Part shown: positions 9,440 to 18,630 of the stretch, one piece after another
How the letters are laid out: every line of letters begins with the position of its first letter
How positions within the stretch are numbered: position 1 is the stretch's first letter
Assembly (NCBI RefSeq): GCF_007981265.1
Contig: NZ_CP034363.1
Location: 1,116,001-1,180,000, forward strand
Length of the DNA: 64,000 nt
From: Pantoea sp. CCBC3-3-1
Lineage (GTDB): Bacteria > Pseudomonadota > Gammaproteobacteria > Enterobacterales > Enterobacteriaceae
Direction of reading: 5' to 3'
Translations under genes and position numbers: made by a program
Notes under the pieces: generated by a model
The model's database searches: none
Told to the model about the DNA's origin: nothing
What the model saw: only the letters and a program-made list of their open reading frames with translations

Positions 9440-9520
9440 ACAGCGATTTTTTAGCGCGGAGCTAAGGTGTTACCAGCACCGGAACTCCGCTGACCAAAAC
9501 CGACTGGCAAGGAGTTGATC
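9440..9520 (-). ncRNA. Possible SymR-like antisense RNA
   Basis: The 5' region of the symE-like gene contains a large inverted repeat: GCGGAG (9455-9460) and CTCCGC (9484-9489), with GGTG/CACC nested inside. In E. coli the SymR antisense RNA is transcribed opposite the symE leader and represses its translation. The geometry fits, but no promoter was identified and the boundaries are approximate. Confidence 0.3.
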
Positions 9521-9760
9521 ATGGCTGCGCACGATATTAGGCCTGAAGTGAGTATTTCCAAAGTGTTACGGCAGCTGAAGGTGGGTTATACCAGCATCCG
9601 TCACGAAAAACGTTCTACCGGCATGACGACCTATTACAGCCGCTGTCTCAGCATCAGCCTCAAGGGCAACTGGCTGGAAGAGGCCGGGTTTGATACCAGG
9701 CAGCCGGTTAAGGTTATGATGGAGCGCGGACAGTTGATCATTCGGCTGGCTGAGGGGTGA
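9521..9760 (+). CDS. SymE-like type I toxin-antitoxin toxin
   Basis: This 79-residue protein aligns by eye with E. coli SymE over its core: LKVGYTSIRH near residue 19, then SISLKGNWLEEAGFDT and VKVMMERGQLIIRL, the swapped-hairpin AbrB-like part. E. coli SymE is SOS-induced, repressed by antisense SymR, and condenses nucleoids. This copy is shorter at the C terminus. The ATG at 9521 has GGAG 6 bp upstream; an in-frame TTG at 9515 is less likely. No LexA box (CTG-N10-CAG) is visible. SymE-family genes often accompany CDI and Rhs loci, matching its place between a cdiA remnant and cdiI. Whether it is toxic is untested. Confidence 0.8.
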   Translation: MAAHDIRPEVSISKVLRQLKVGYTSIRHEKRSTGMTTYYSRCLSISLKGNWLEEAGFDTRQPVKVMMERGQLIIRLAEG

Positions 9761-9774
9761 TCGGACTGTCGGGT

Positions 9775-9808
9775 AAAAAGATCCCAGCCTCACGGGCTGG
9801 GATTTCTT
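9775..9808. terminator. Bidirectional terminator between symE-like gene and cdiI
   Basis: ATCCCAGCC (9781-9789) and GGCTGGGAT (9795-9803) form a perfect 9-bp stem with a TCACG loop. It is flanked by AAAAAG on the left (T run for the reverse strand) and TTCTTATTT on the right, so it can end both convergent units. Confidence 0.8.
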
Positions 9809-9810
9809 AT

Positions 9811-10113
9811 TTACTTCAACGTCTTTAATAACTCATCCATTAGTTCAGAAGCATCGTGTTTATATTCTGATTCCCAACGCGTTTGCCAGTCTGCGGGACG
9901 GCCTTCATTCTCCCATTCAGACAGAGCAAGTGCGTTGATAATTTCTAGTTCAAACCATATTTTCTGGTAATTATCTCTATTGTGCTCATCTTCAAATAGC
10001 TCATATAGCTGAGGCAAATCTTCTGCGTAACTGACGAACCTCGCAAAGCTGATGACATCATTTAATGAATTAAGCGCATACTCACAGATATCGTTCTTCT
10101 CATTTATCGCCAT
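9811..10113 (-). CDS. cdiI: Predicted CDI immunity protein CdiI
   Basis: This small protein of 100 residues has no family I can name. It is strongly acidic (about 23 Asp/Glu against 9 Lys/Arg), predicted mostly helical, and lacks signal peptide or membrane segments, consistent with a cytoplasmic inhibitor of a basic nuclease-type toxin. Its ATG lies inside the last codons of cdiA, overlapping by 14 bp, so translation is probably coupled. This position is diagnostic for CdiI in cdiBAI operons. The gene looks clearly more AT-rich than cdiA, as expected for an exchanged toxin-immunity cassette. A terminator follows at 9775-9808. Confidence 0.85.
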   Translation of the reverse strand: MAINEKNDICEYALNSLNDVISFARFVSYAEDLPQLYELFEDEHNRDNYQKIWFELEIINALALSEWENEGRPADWQTRWESEYKHDASELMDELLKTLK

Positions 10114-13100
10114 ATTTAACCGTGACCACTCTACCAGATTCGTTCGTTACTACGGATACCTTACTCTCAGGATCAAAATGTACTGTTGTTCCGCCTCGGC
10201 TGGGCGTTGATTTACCATTTTTAATCGTATTTTCGACAACAGAAGGGGTTATTCCTCGATCCTGCATTCTGTCTAAGGCGTGCCCTGAATATTCTCGATT
10301 ACTGATCGTACCCGGCTGATTTCTTACAGGTTGGTAAGATGGGTTACCTGGCTGATTCATCGGATTGCGCTTACTTCCCATTGGGAGAGTGGCAGATACT
10401 TCATCGCTGGCCTTATTAATCAGCCTGGACGCCTCAGCTACATCACCTTTCTTCAGCGCAGTTTCCGCCGCTTTGATGATCTTGCCTGCTGTATCACCTG
10501 CACCCGGTATCAGCCCAACCGCCGCAGCCAGGTAATCAAGAGCTGAATGTGCTTCCGCAAAACTTTTGATATCACCCACAACCGGCACAAAATCTGCACC
10601 CGCTGACAGGATTTCCTTCAGCTGCTCACGCCGCTCTGTGTACATTTTCACCGAGCAGGCTTCTGCGCTTATGCCCGCACAGTTTTCTGCCTTGTACCGC
10701 TCGTTCTGCTCGTCAACCCGCTCTTGAGCCTGTTTCTGTGGCGTTTTACCGGCTGCCAGCGCATCCGTCAGATCCGATAGCGCATTATTCTCAACCGCAT
10801 TCTTCCCAGCCTGTGCCCCCGCCACAGCATCCGCCGTGCTGTCACCAGCAACCCCACCGGCCAGCCCCGCCGCCAGCGTTCCAAGCGCACTGATGGTTTG
10901 TTTCTGATCCTCCGTCAGATCTTTACGATCAACTCCCGGATACATCTGCTGCGCGATATACTCGCCCATCACCGCGCCCGAAGCCCCGGCCAGCGCGCTG
11001 TTTCCTGCTGCGTAAGCGGTTACTGCGCCAACCACGGCATGCGCCATCAGGTTCGCTTCGGTATTAACCTTACCGTTCGCATCCGTGGTCAGTTTATGTA
11101 TCTGCTCCGCCAGATACGGTGCCGCCGCACCACTCACAGCCTGAGCGATATTCCCGCCTGCCAGACCCTGGATTGCCGCCGTGGCCGCGCTTATTCCCTG
11201 CTGGATGGCGCTGCCGGTTCCCCATGACGCCATCGCATTATTGTAAGCCTGCTTCGCCACGTCCGCATCCGTGAACGCTTTGCCCTTGCTTTCAAGCTGC
11301 GCTTTCGCCTCAGACAGTTTCGCCGGATCTCTCTTCGCTTTCTCGCCCGCTATCTGACCCTCAGTGCTGGCGATATCCATTGCCTGCGCCCCGATTTCCG
11401 CCACGAGCTGCGCCGCCTTCAGCCGGTTCCGTTCCTTTTCCGCGTCGAAGATTTTATCCAGACCCGGATTCGCATTTTCCACATCACGACTCAGCTGCGC
11501 AATATCCTGTGTCTGCTTTTCCCGGTCACGGACAGTTATCGTGCCTTCGCTGACGGCGGAGTGGGTGGTCGAGCTGGCGCTGTCCGAACCGTTCAGTCCC
11601 GCCAGGAGGTTGCCGGCCATGTTCCCTTTAAACTGGTCGCCGATGCTGCCGCCGGTGCTGACGCCGACGCTCTGGTGCTCAACCTCATACGCGGCTTCGT
11701 TGCGGATATCGCGCCAGCCGATTGTGCCGGTGTCGAGTTTATTCTTCTCCGCTGCTGCCGTCGAGCCGATAACCGCACCGTCCAGCTGCGTGTGTTCGCC
11801 AACGGTCACGTCGAAGCCGCCTTTTCCGGCAAAAATGCCCGTCTGCTCCGTCACCGACTGCCAGTCGCTGTTCATTTTATCGCGCGAGGCGTTCACGCTG
11901 GCCGTCGCCGTTCCCGCGCCGAAGGTGTAGCCGGCACCCGCGCTGGCGCTCTGCTGCTTCGAGTCGTAGGTTTCGCGGTCCTGCTCTGAGGTCAGCGTCA
12001 GGTTGCGGCCCACCTCTGCCTTCACCGTGTCGCCGCTGACCTGTGCGCCGGTGAGGGTGGTGTCGCGGCCGCTGATTATCGTCACCTGATTTCCTGCGTT
12101 CAGGGTGGTTTCCCGGTGGCTTACGCTGTCGGCATTCTCGTGGCCTTTGCCTGCGCTGACGCTGGCGGACACGTTAAAGCCCGTCCCGCCGCTGCCGGCG
12201 GTGATACCCACGCCCACGCTGCCGCCTTTGCTGCTGTTGCTGCCGCGCGTCTGTGATGATTCTTCAGCGGAGACCAGGTTCACGTCGCGGTTCGCCGACA
12301 GCAGCATGTCTTTACCCGCCTGAAGCTGGCTTCCCTGCACGCTGATATCACCATTTTCCCCCTGTACGCCGCTGCCGGTGGCGGTGATGCTCAGGTTACT
12401 GCCCGCCGTCAGGCTGCTTTCCTGCTGCGTTTTCTGGTTAAGCGTGCTTTGTGATTTGGAGGACTGGCTGCCGTAAGAGAGGCTGAGGCCGGCGGTCGTC
12501 TTGTTGTCCGGGTCGTCACCTCTGGCCGCATCCAGCCTGGCCGCCTGAGTGGCGCTGACCCCGCTGAGCGCCGCCTTCACCCCCTGTAAGGCCGCGAGGC
12601 GACCGTCGCTCTCTTTCGTGGCCTCGTTTACGGTGGTGACGGCCGAATTAATGGCGCTGCCCGCGGCACCGGAGAGGGCGAGGGTGAGGCCGCTCTGCTT
12701 CTGCTCAACTTTATGGCTCTGGCTGCTCTGGTTCTCCGCCGCCAGAATGTTCACTTCCTTGCCGGTCAGGCTCAAATCTTTCGCCGCCAGCACCTCAGAG
12801 CCTTTGACCGTCAGGCCGCTGCCCGCAGTCAGGCTCACGCTGCCCTGCGTGCTGCCCACGGTGCTGCCCAGGCTGCTGTGCGTGACCGTATCATCAGTGA
12901 TTTTCAGCGTGCTGCTGCCCGCCGTCACGCCAATCCCCCCGGTTCCCGACAGCCCGCTTTTTTTCTCCCGGCGAAGATGGTTTTCCTGGCGGGTCTCAGC
13001 CGCCGTGCTGACGGTCAGATTATTTCCCGCCGCCAGCGTCACGTCGCCGGTGCCCACCACGTTGCTTCCGGTGATATTCAGGTCATGTCCCGCCAGCAGG

Positions 13101-16100
13101 GTTACGCTGTCGCCACCGAAGCTGCTGCTGACTGCGCGCTGGCTTTGTATTTCATCATGGGTGGTGAGCGATTTTTTCGACAGCAGGCCACCGCTGCTCT
13201 GATGGCTGTTCTCGGTGAGATGGAAAGAGGCGCTGCCGGTAGTGATGTTGATATCACTGCCCGCCACCACGCTGAGGCTCTCCCCGGCACTGACCGTTGC
13301 CGCTCTGGCATTCAGATCGTGGCCCGCCTGTAGCATCACCTCGCCGTTGCCGGCGATCTGGCTGCCGGTATCCGTGCTCTGCGTCAGGGTGCGGTCATTG
13401 CTTTTGCCCCAGCTTCCTTTTTCGCTACTGGTGGTGGTGAGGGTATTCAGGTTCAGATCGTTACCGGCAATAATTTGCGTCTGGCTGCCTTCACCGCTGT
13501 TGGTAATCTGGCTCGCGGTCAGGTTAACGTTGTTCATTGCCTGCAGGCTCAGCGTGCCGCTGTCGTTCTGCACGTAAATACCTGCCGGACGGTCAAAAGT
13601 GATATTGCCCGGGCTGCCACCCAGGGTACTGATGCTGTTGATATCCCGGCCTGCAACTGCCGTCAGGCTGCTGCCACCCTGAAGCGTTCCACCGATATTA
13701 TTGATATCAGTACGCGCCCGGAGGTCGACACGGCTACCGCCGATAAAGCCACTGTTGTTAAGATTTTCCGCCGTCAGCTGCGTCACGTCGCGGCCGCTGA
13801 TATGCCCGCTGTTGGTCAGATCGTTGCTGACGTCCAGCGAGAGGTTGTCGCCCGCCAGCAGCGCGCCACTGCCGTTGAGATCGCCAGATTTAACCCGCGC
13901 ATAGAGCTGCGGCACCAGCACGTCCTGCGTGCTGCCGTCCGCCAGGGTGACGGTCTGCTTTACCAGCCAGATCATGTCGCTGGTCAGCAGCGCCATCTGT
14001 TGCGCCGTCAGCGCCACGCCGATTTTCAGGTTAAAGTCCTTACCGAAAGCGACGCCGGTATCCATCAGCGCCCGGAACTGCGCTTCATCACTGCTGTAGC
14101 CGTTCAGGTAGCGATTTCCGGTCAGCGCCACCACCTGCTGACGGATCAGCTGCTGCTCGTAAAAACCATCCCCCAGCCGCTTCAGCACATTGCCGGGATC
14201 CGTCGTCAACTGGTTCTGCATATAATCGCTGCCCAGCCACTGCTTTTTATCGGTAAAGCGGGGATCGGTCTCGATCAGGACAGGCACGTCGCTGGCGGGC
14301 TGCAGCTGATACAGGCTGTTATCCGGTAATGTAGTAACCGGAACAATCATTCTGATTGCGGTATCGTTGCCATCACTGCCGGGCTGGATGATTTCAACCT
14401 GCTGGCCTGACGGCGGCGTCACCGGTTTTAGTGCGGTCTCTGCGGTAATATCACCCGCCCGGATGATGGTGGCACCGGTGCCGGATGTGTCGCGCCCAAC
14501 AAGCGTTGTTCCGCTGCCGCTGATGGCTTCATTTCCCTGCCACGCAAGGGTTTGCAGATCGATGGTCTGGATAATGTCGTCAGGGGTGTAGACGCTGCGG
14601 TCCTTGCCCTGTGACGTCTTTGTGCCTCCCCGACCATTACTGCTCTTTTTGGCATACCAGCGGATTTGCGTGCCGATATCGGTAACGATCCGCTCACCCA
14701 GGGTGGCGATATTATTCAGCTCGCCGATGACGCCACCGAGCAGGCCACCAGCAACGATGCGGCTGTCATGGTTATTTAGCCGGTCGCTGCTAATGGTCAG
14801 ATTGCCGCCCGCCATAATCTGGCCCGGATCGCTCTCTTTAACCCGGGTTTCAGTGATGGTGCGTTCGTACTGATATTCGTAGAAGGTCCGGCCGCGGGTG
14901 CCGTCAGGCATTATGGCCGCATGAACATTGTATTTATTTTTTGTACTGGTATCGACATCGTCCCAGTCATAGCGAACGGTGGAGCTGCTGAGAACAGCTT
15001 CATGATGAAAAGACCGCTCAACCACCACTTCTTCGGTGATGAGATGGTCATTGATATTGTTAATCTCGCCGATGTTAAGCGTCATATTCCCGGCAGATTC
15101 CAGCGTGGCGCTGTGGTTATTGAACACGGAGGCCCTGCCGCTGGCCCGCCAGCTGTCGTCCAGCGCGCCGCCGATGGTCATATCGCCAGCGCTGTAGATC
15201 AGCCCGTGCGCCCTGTTGTTTACCTGGCCTGCGCCGATATCCAGCCGGTCACGGGCGGCAATCGTGGCGGCCGTGCCGTTTTCCGTCAGATTATTCAGCG
15301 TGCCGGTTTGTAGCGCAAGACGATCGCCGTAGATACGTCCGGTGCCGGTGTTGGTCAGGACAGAGGAGGAGACATGCGTCAGCCCGCCATCAAGCAGGCC
15401 CCGGTTGGTGACATTGCCGGCAATGAGCAGGTGATTTTCTCCGGCGCTGATTTCCGCGGACTGCTGATTCTCCAGTTCGGCAGCATGCAGATTCAGCACG
15501 CCACCGGCCCGGATCAGCGACTGATTTACCAGACTGCTGGCCGTGGTGAAATGCATATCCCCGTTAGCGATAACGTCGCCCTGATTGAAAAAGGCCTGCT
15601 GTAAGACCAGCGTCATCGCGTCCTGCGACAGCACCCGGCCGTCGCCACTCAGTGAATTTGCGCTCAGATTCAGGGTGCTGCCGCCAATGAGCGTGCCTGC
15701 GGTGTTGGTGAAGGCCAGCGAGTCACCGCCGTTGAAGTTGAGCTGTGAGGCGGATGAGATCAGGCCACCACTGTTATTCAGGGCAGCGCTGCTGGTGATA
15801 TCGAGCAGATTGTTCGCCCTGACTGCACCGCCTGTATTATCGACTGTGGCGCTGACGAGGGTAACCGACTGGCCTTCAATGCCGGTGTTTTCGCTGAGGG
15901 TGTTGCGGTTAAACAGTTGATTCGCAGTCAGTGACAGGCTTTTTCCACCCCGAATCAGCCCGGAAGTGTTGTCCAGCGCGGCACCGGTTGCGTGGATCAG
16001 CGCGTTGCCGGCTAACTGCATCTGCCCGCTGATATTTAACAACGTTCCGGTATCCAGCTGCGCGTTGCCGGATATGGCAATCGTGCCGTTGCTGTTATCC

Positions 16101-18616
16101 AGCAGCTGGCCATAAGTATTGAGCTGAAGAGTACCGGAGCTGATTAATTGTCCCGTTGAATTGAGCAGTGCGCCCGTCAGCAGCGTCAGCGTTTGACCCG
16201 CGCTGAACACGCCGCCGGTGTTGGTCAGCGTGTTGTCTCTGGTGTTCAAATTCAGGCTGGTTCCCGCCTGGACGCGGCCAGACTGATTATTCAGTGTGCC
16301 GGTCGTCAGGCTCAGGCCCGCATCGCTCGCCAGCGTGCCTTGCAGGTTACTCAGACTCTGACCACTCAGTGTGGTATCACCGCCTGCGGCGATAAACCCG
16401 GCAGTGTTATCAATGTTGCCACTGTGAACCGACAGGGTGCCGTGGCTGAGAATACCGCCATTGCTGCCGCTGTCACGGTTGATGAGATCGCCGTCCGCTA
16501 AAGCCAGCACCATATTTGCGCCGGACTGTAGCAGGCCTCCGGCGTTATTCAGGCCGGTGCTCGCCAGCGACAGGTTTCCGGCTGCGGCCATCATACCCTG
16601 CTGGTTGTTGAGCTTCTCCTGCGAGTGGATCTGCAACGCACCGTTCTGCGCGGCAATCAGATGTCCCTGCTGGTTATTCAGGCTTTTTGCCGTCAGCAGC
16701 ATATTGCCGTTTGCCGCAAGGCGGCCTGCCTGATTATCCAGCAGGCCTTTAACCGTTACGGACATCTCGCCGCTTCCGGTCTGTACGGTGTTACCGCGAC
16801 GATGGGAAAGGGCATCTGCCCTTATCGAAAGCTGATTAGCCTGTACCGTTGCCTCATTCAGCACCAGCTGTCCGCCAATCAGATCAAGGCTGCCGTCAGT
16901 CAGCAGCGATCCGCCTGAGCTGTTCATTTCCTCACTGAAAATGTTCAGCTCACCCGCGCCAGTGTGCAATAGCGAACCCTGCTGGTTATTGAATGAGGCC
17001 GTATTCAGCAGCAGATTCAGACCATTGCTGGCAATTTGCCCGCCAGCATTATTCAGGTCGGCGAAGGATAATTGCAGATCGTCAGTGCCGAGTTGCTGTA
17101 TCAGCCCCTGCTGGCTGGAGAGGCTGCGGGCTTTGAGGTTCAGCCTGTCAGCCGAGATTTTTCCGCTGTCGTTGTTAATGGCATCACGGGCTGACGCTGT
17201 GAGCTGATGGGTAGCGGCCAGGGTGGCCTTTTTCGTGCTGATGCTCCCTGAACTGGCCTGAAGCGAGACGTTGCTGCCAAAGGTCTGGCTGCCGCTGAGG
17301 TCCAGCATCGAGCCTGTTGCCGTGAGCTGGCCGGCGGCGAAAGCCTGGCCGTTAACCTTTAGCTCGCCCTGGCTGGTAACCGTTAAATTACCGGCCAGAC
17401 CCAGCGTGCCGTCGCTGTTCATCCCTGCGGCCAGCGCACCGCCAGAACTGCTGGCGACCGAAGCGGCGTTCAGCGTGGTGTTATTGCTGGCGGCGATAAC
17501 ACCGTTGTTGTTAAGCCAGCCACTGGCGGTGATATCGGTGTTGCCGGTGGCGAAAATCTTACCGCTGTTCTCCACCTGGCTTTGTGAAATCAGGTGCAGG
17601 TTTTTTGAGGCAGTGAGGCTGCCGGTATTGCCGATGCTGCCATCGGCATTCACGACTACATCGCCGGCAGAGGCGCCGATGTTCCCGGCATTGTGGACGC
17701 CCACGCCTTTTTCAGTGCCCAGCAGGCGAATTTTGTTGGCATACATGCCGCCCAGCCCGGCGACATCAATCGCCAGAACGGGGGCAGTACTGCCATCGGC
17801 GGCTTTGGCTGTGATCCGGTTATGATCGGCATCGACGCTGTTCCGTCCGGTGGTCACTTTCAGCTCGCTGGCCCAGATCCCGGCATTCACCTTCACCGCG
17901 CGGGCGATCAGATCGGTGCTGTCCTGACGGCTGCTGTCCAGACCCGCGCCCTGAATCACAATCTCACCGTTATTTACCTCATATCCGGTGACCAGACCGT
18001 TATTCATCTGCACCTGGCCGGTGGTCAGGGTGGCGCGATGTGCGTTGATAAAGCCGCAGCCGTTACAGGTAATACCCGATGGGTTGGCAATCACCACCTG
18101 GGCCTTTTGCCCGGCCACTTCAATCATGCCGTTAAGCTGGCTGGCATTACGCGCATTAACTTCATTAAGGATGATTCTCGCCTCGCCTCCGGCCAGATTT
18201 GCGTTGCCGTTCACCATCCCGGCCAGCTGAGTTTGCGTGCTGGCGTGGCTGTTATTCAGCACTACGCCGTGTTTATCAACGTCAAACTGGCTGTAGACGT
18301 TGCGCGAAACGCCAGCCGCGCTGGGCGTCTGAATATTAACCTGTGGTGTACCGTTAGCTGCGCTGACAATGACCGGCTGCTGATTGCCGGGAGCCTGGCT
18401 GTCGGCGACAATGCCTGCGCTGGCAGAGACGCTGACGCAGCCGAGCGCAATCAGTAGTGCAAATTGCAGCGCAGAGAGTTTGCTGATCCGGCGTTGCTGC
18501 GGGCCGGGCACGGAAGAGGGGGAGGCGGTGCCGTGCGCGGAAGTGGCAAATTCGCCCACCACCATCAGCATGCCGCGGGCTTTATTGAAAACGATACGGT
18601 AGAAGTTTTTGTTCAT
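10100..18616 (-). CDS. cdiA: Contact-dependent inhibition effector CdiA (filamentous haemagglutinin-type toxin)
   Basis: This two-partner-secretion exoprotein of 2838 residues delivers its C-terminal toxin to neighbouring cells on contact. It opens with an extended signal peptide (MNKNFYRIVFNKARG, hydrophobic core to about residue 67) and a TPS secretion domain (about 68-320, with ANPSGITCNGCGF). FHA-type repeats follow, roughly 330-1190 and 1580-2330, around a non-repetitive section (about 1190-1575) in the receptor-binding position. The pre-toxin VENN motif is at 2608-2611. The 227-residue C-terminal region holds a Gly/hydrophobic entry-like segment (DFVPVVGDIKSF, GLIPGAGD) and a terminal DUF4258-like domain with H2779, R2783, R2787 and H2813, possibly an RNase of the BECR fold (inference). 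ATG follows AAGGATG, 14 bp after cdiB. The frame is intact. Confidence 0.95.
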   Translation of the reverse strand: MNKNFYRIVFNKARGMLMVVGEFATSAHGTASPSSVPGPQQRRISKLSALQFALLIALGCVSVSASAGIVADSQAPGNQQPVIVSAANGTPQVNIQTPSAAGVSRNVYSQFDVDKHGVVLNNSHASTQTQLAGMVNGNANLAGGEARIILNEVNARNASQLNGMIEVAGQKAQVVIANPSGITCNGCGFINAHRATLTTGQVQMNNGLVTGYEVNNGEIVIQGAGLDSSRQDSTDLIARAVKVNAGIWASELKVTTGRNSVDADHNRITAKAADGSTAPVLAIDVAGLGGMYANKIRLLGTEKGVGVHNAGNIGASAGDVVVNADGSIGNTGSLTASKNLHLISQSQVENSGKIFATGNTDITASGWLNNNGVIAASNNTTLNAASVASSSGGALAAGMNSDGTLGLAGNLTVTSQGELKVNGQAFAAGQLTATGSMLDLSGSQTFGSNVSLQASSGSISTKKATLAATHQLTASARDAINNDSGKISADRLNLKARSLSSQQGLIQQLGTDDLQLSFADLNNAGGQIASNGLNLLLNTASFNNQQGSLLHTGAGELNIFSEEMNSSGGSLLTDGSLDLIGGQLVLNEATVQANQLSIRADALSHRRGNTVQTGSGEMSVTVKGLLDNQAGRLAANGNMLLTAKSLNNQQGHLIAAQNGALQIHSQEKLNNQQGMMAAAGNLSLASTGLNNAGGLLQSGANMVLALADGDLINRDSGSNGGILSHGTLSVHSGNIDNTAGFIAAGGDTTLSGQSLSNLQGTLASDAGLSLTTGTLNNQSGRVQAGTSLNLNTRDNTLTNTGGVFSAGQTLTLLTGALLNSTGQLISSGTLQLNTYGQLLDNSNGTIAISGNAQLDTGTLLNISGQMQLAGNALIHATGAALDNTSGLIRGGKSLSLTANQLFNRNTLSENTGIEGQSVTLVSATVDNTGGAVRANNLLDITSSAALNNSGGLISSASQLNFNGGDSLAFTNTAGTLIGGSTLNLSANSLSGDGRVLSQDAMTLVLQQAFFNQGDVIANGDMHFTTASSLVNQSLIRAGGVLNLHAAELENQQSAEISAGENHLLIAGNVTNRGLLDGGLTHVSSSVLTNTGTGRIYGDRLALQTGTLNNLTENGTAATIAARDRLDIGAGQVNNRAHGLIYSAGDMTIGGALDDSWRASGRASVFNNHSATLESAGNMTLNIGEINNINDHLITEEVVVERSFHHEAVLSSSTVRYDWDDVDTSTKNKYNVHAAIMPDGTRGRTFYEYQYERTITETRVKESDPGQIMAGGNLTISSDRLNNHDSRIVAGGLLGGVIGELNNIATLGERIVTDIGTQIRWYAKKSSNGRGGTKTSQGKDRSVYTPDDIIQTIDLQTLAWQGNEAISGSGTTLVGRDTSGTGATIIRAGDITAETALKPVTPPSGQQVEIIQPGSDGNDTAIRMIVPVTTLPDNSLYQLQPASDVPVLIETDPRFTDKKQWLGSDYMQNQLTTDPGNVLKRLGDGFYEQQLIRQQVVALTGNRYLNGYSSDEAQFRALMDTGVAFGKDFNLKIGVALTAQQMALLTSDMIWLVKQTVTLADGSTQDVLVPQLYARVKSGDLNGSGALLAGDNLSLDVSNDLTNSGHISGRDVTQLTAENLNNSGFIGGSRVDLRARTDINNIGGTLQGGSSLTAVAGRDINSISTLGGSPGNITFDRPAGIYVQNDSGTLSLQAMNNVNLTASQITNSGEGSQTQIIAGNDLNLNTLTTTSSEKGSWGKSNDRTLTQSTDTGSQIAGNGEVMLQAGHDLNARAATVSAGESLSVVAGSDINITTGSASFHLTENSHQSSGGLLSKKSLTTHDEIQSQRAVSSSFGGDSVTLLAGHDLNITGSNVVGTGDVTLAAGNNLTVSTAAETRQENHLRREKKSGLSGTGGIGVTAGSSTLKITDDTVTHSSLGSTVGSTQGSVSLTAGSGLTVKGSEVLAAKDLSLTGKEVNILAAENQSSQSHKVEQKQSGLTLALSGAAGSAINSAVTTVNEATKESDGRLAALQGVKAALSGVSATQAARLDAARGDDPDNKTTAGLSLSYGSQSSKSQSTLNQKTQQESSLTAGSNLSITATGSGVQGENGDISVQGSQLQAGKDMLLSANRDVNLVSAEESSQTRGSNSSKGGSVGVGITAGSGGTGFNVSASVSAGKGHENADSVSHRETTLNAGNQVTIISGRDTTLTGAQVSGDTVKAEVGRNLTLTSEQDRETYDSKQQSASAGAGYTFGAGTATASVNASRDKMNSDWQSVTEQTGIFAGKGGFDVTVGEHTQLDGAVIGSTAAAEKNKLDTGTIGWRDIRNEAAYEVEHQSVGVSTGGSIGDQFKGNMAGNLLAGLNGSDSASSTTHSAVSEGTITVRDREKQTQDIAQLSRDVENANPGLDKIFDAEKERNRLKAAQLVAEIGAQAMDIASTEGQIAGEKAKRDPAKLSEAKAQLESKGKAFTDADVAKQAYNNAMASWGTGSAIQQGISAATAAIQGLAGGNIAQAVSGAAAPYLAEQIHKLTTDANGKVNTEANLMAHAVVGAVTAYAAGNSALAGASGAVMGEYIAQQMYPGVDRKDLTEDQKQTISALGTLAAGLAGGVAGDSTADAVAGAQAGKNAVENNALSDLTDALAAGKTPQKQAQERVDEQNERYKAENCAGISAEACSVKMYTERREQLKEILSAGADFVPVVGDIKSFAEAHSALDYLAAAVGLIPGAGDTAGKIIKAAETALKKGDVAEASRLINKASDEVSATLPMGSKRNPMNQPGNPSYQPVRNQPGTISNREYSGHALDRMQDRGITPSVVENTIKNGKSTPSRGGTTVHFDPESKVSVVTNESGRVVTVKYGDK

Positions 18617-18630
18617 GGCTGCATCCTTAT

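Noticed and set aside
9398..9520. LexA box expected for a symE gene
   Set aside because: No CTG-N10-CAG palindrome was found upstream of the SymE-like start, so SOS control is not claimed.
11561..18457. Many long forward-strand frames (up to 284 codons) opposite cdiA
   Set aside because: They are shadows of the repetitive, GC-rich cdiA sequence, with compositionally odd translations and no recognisable motifs.
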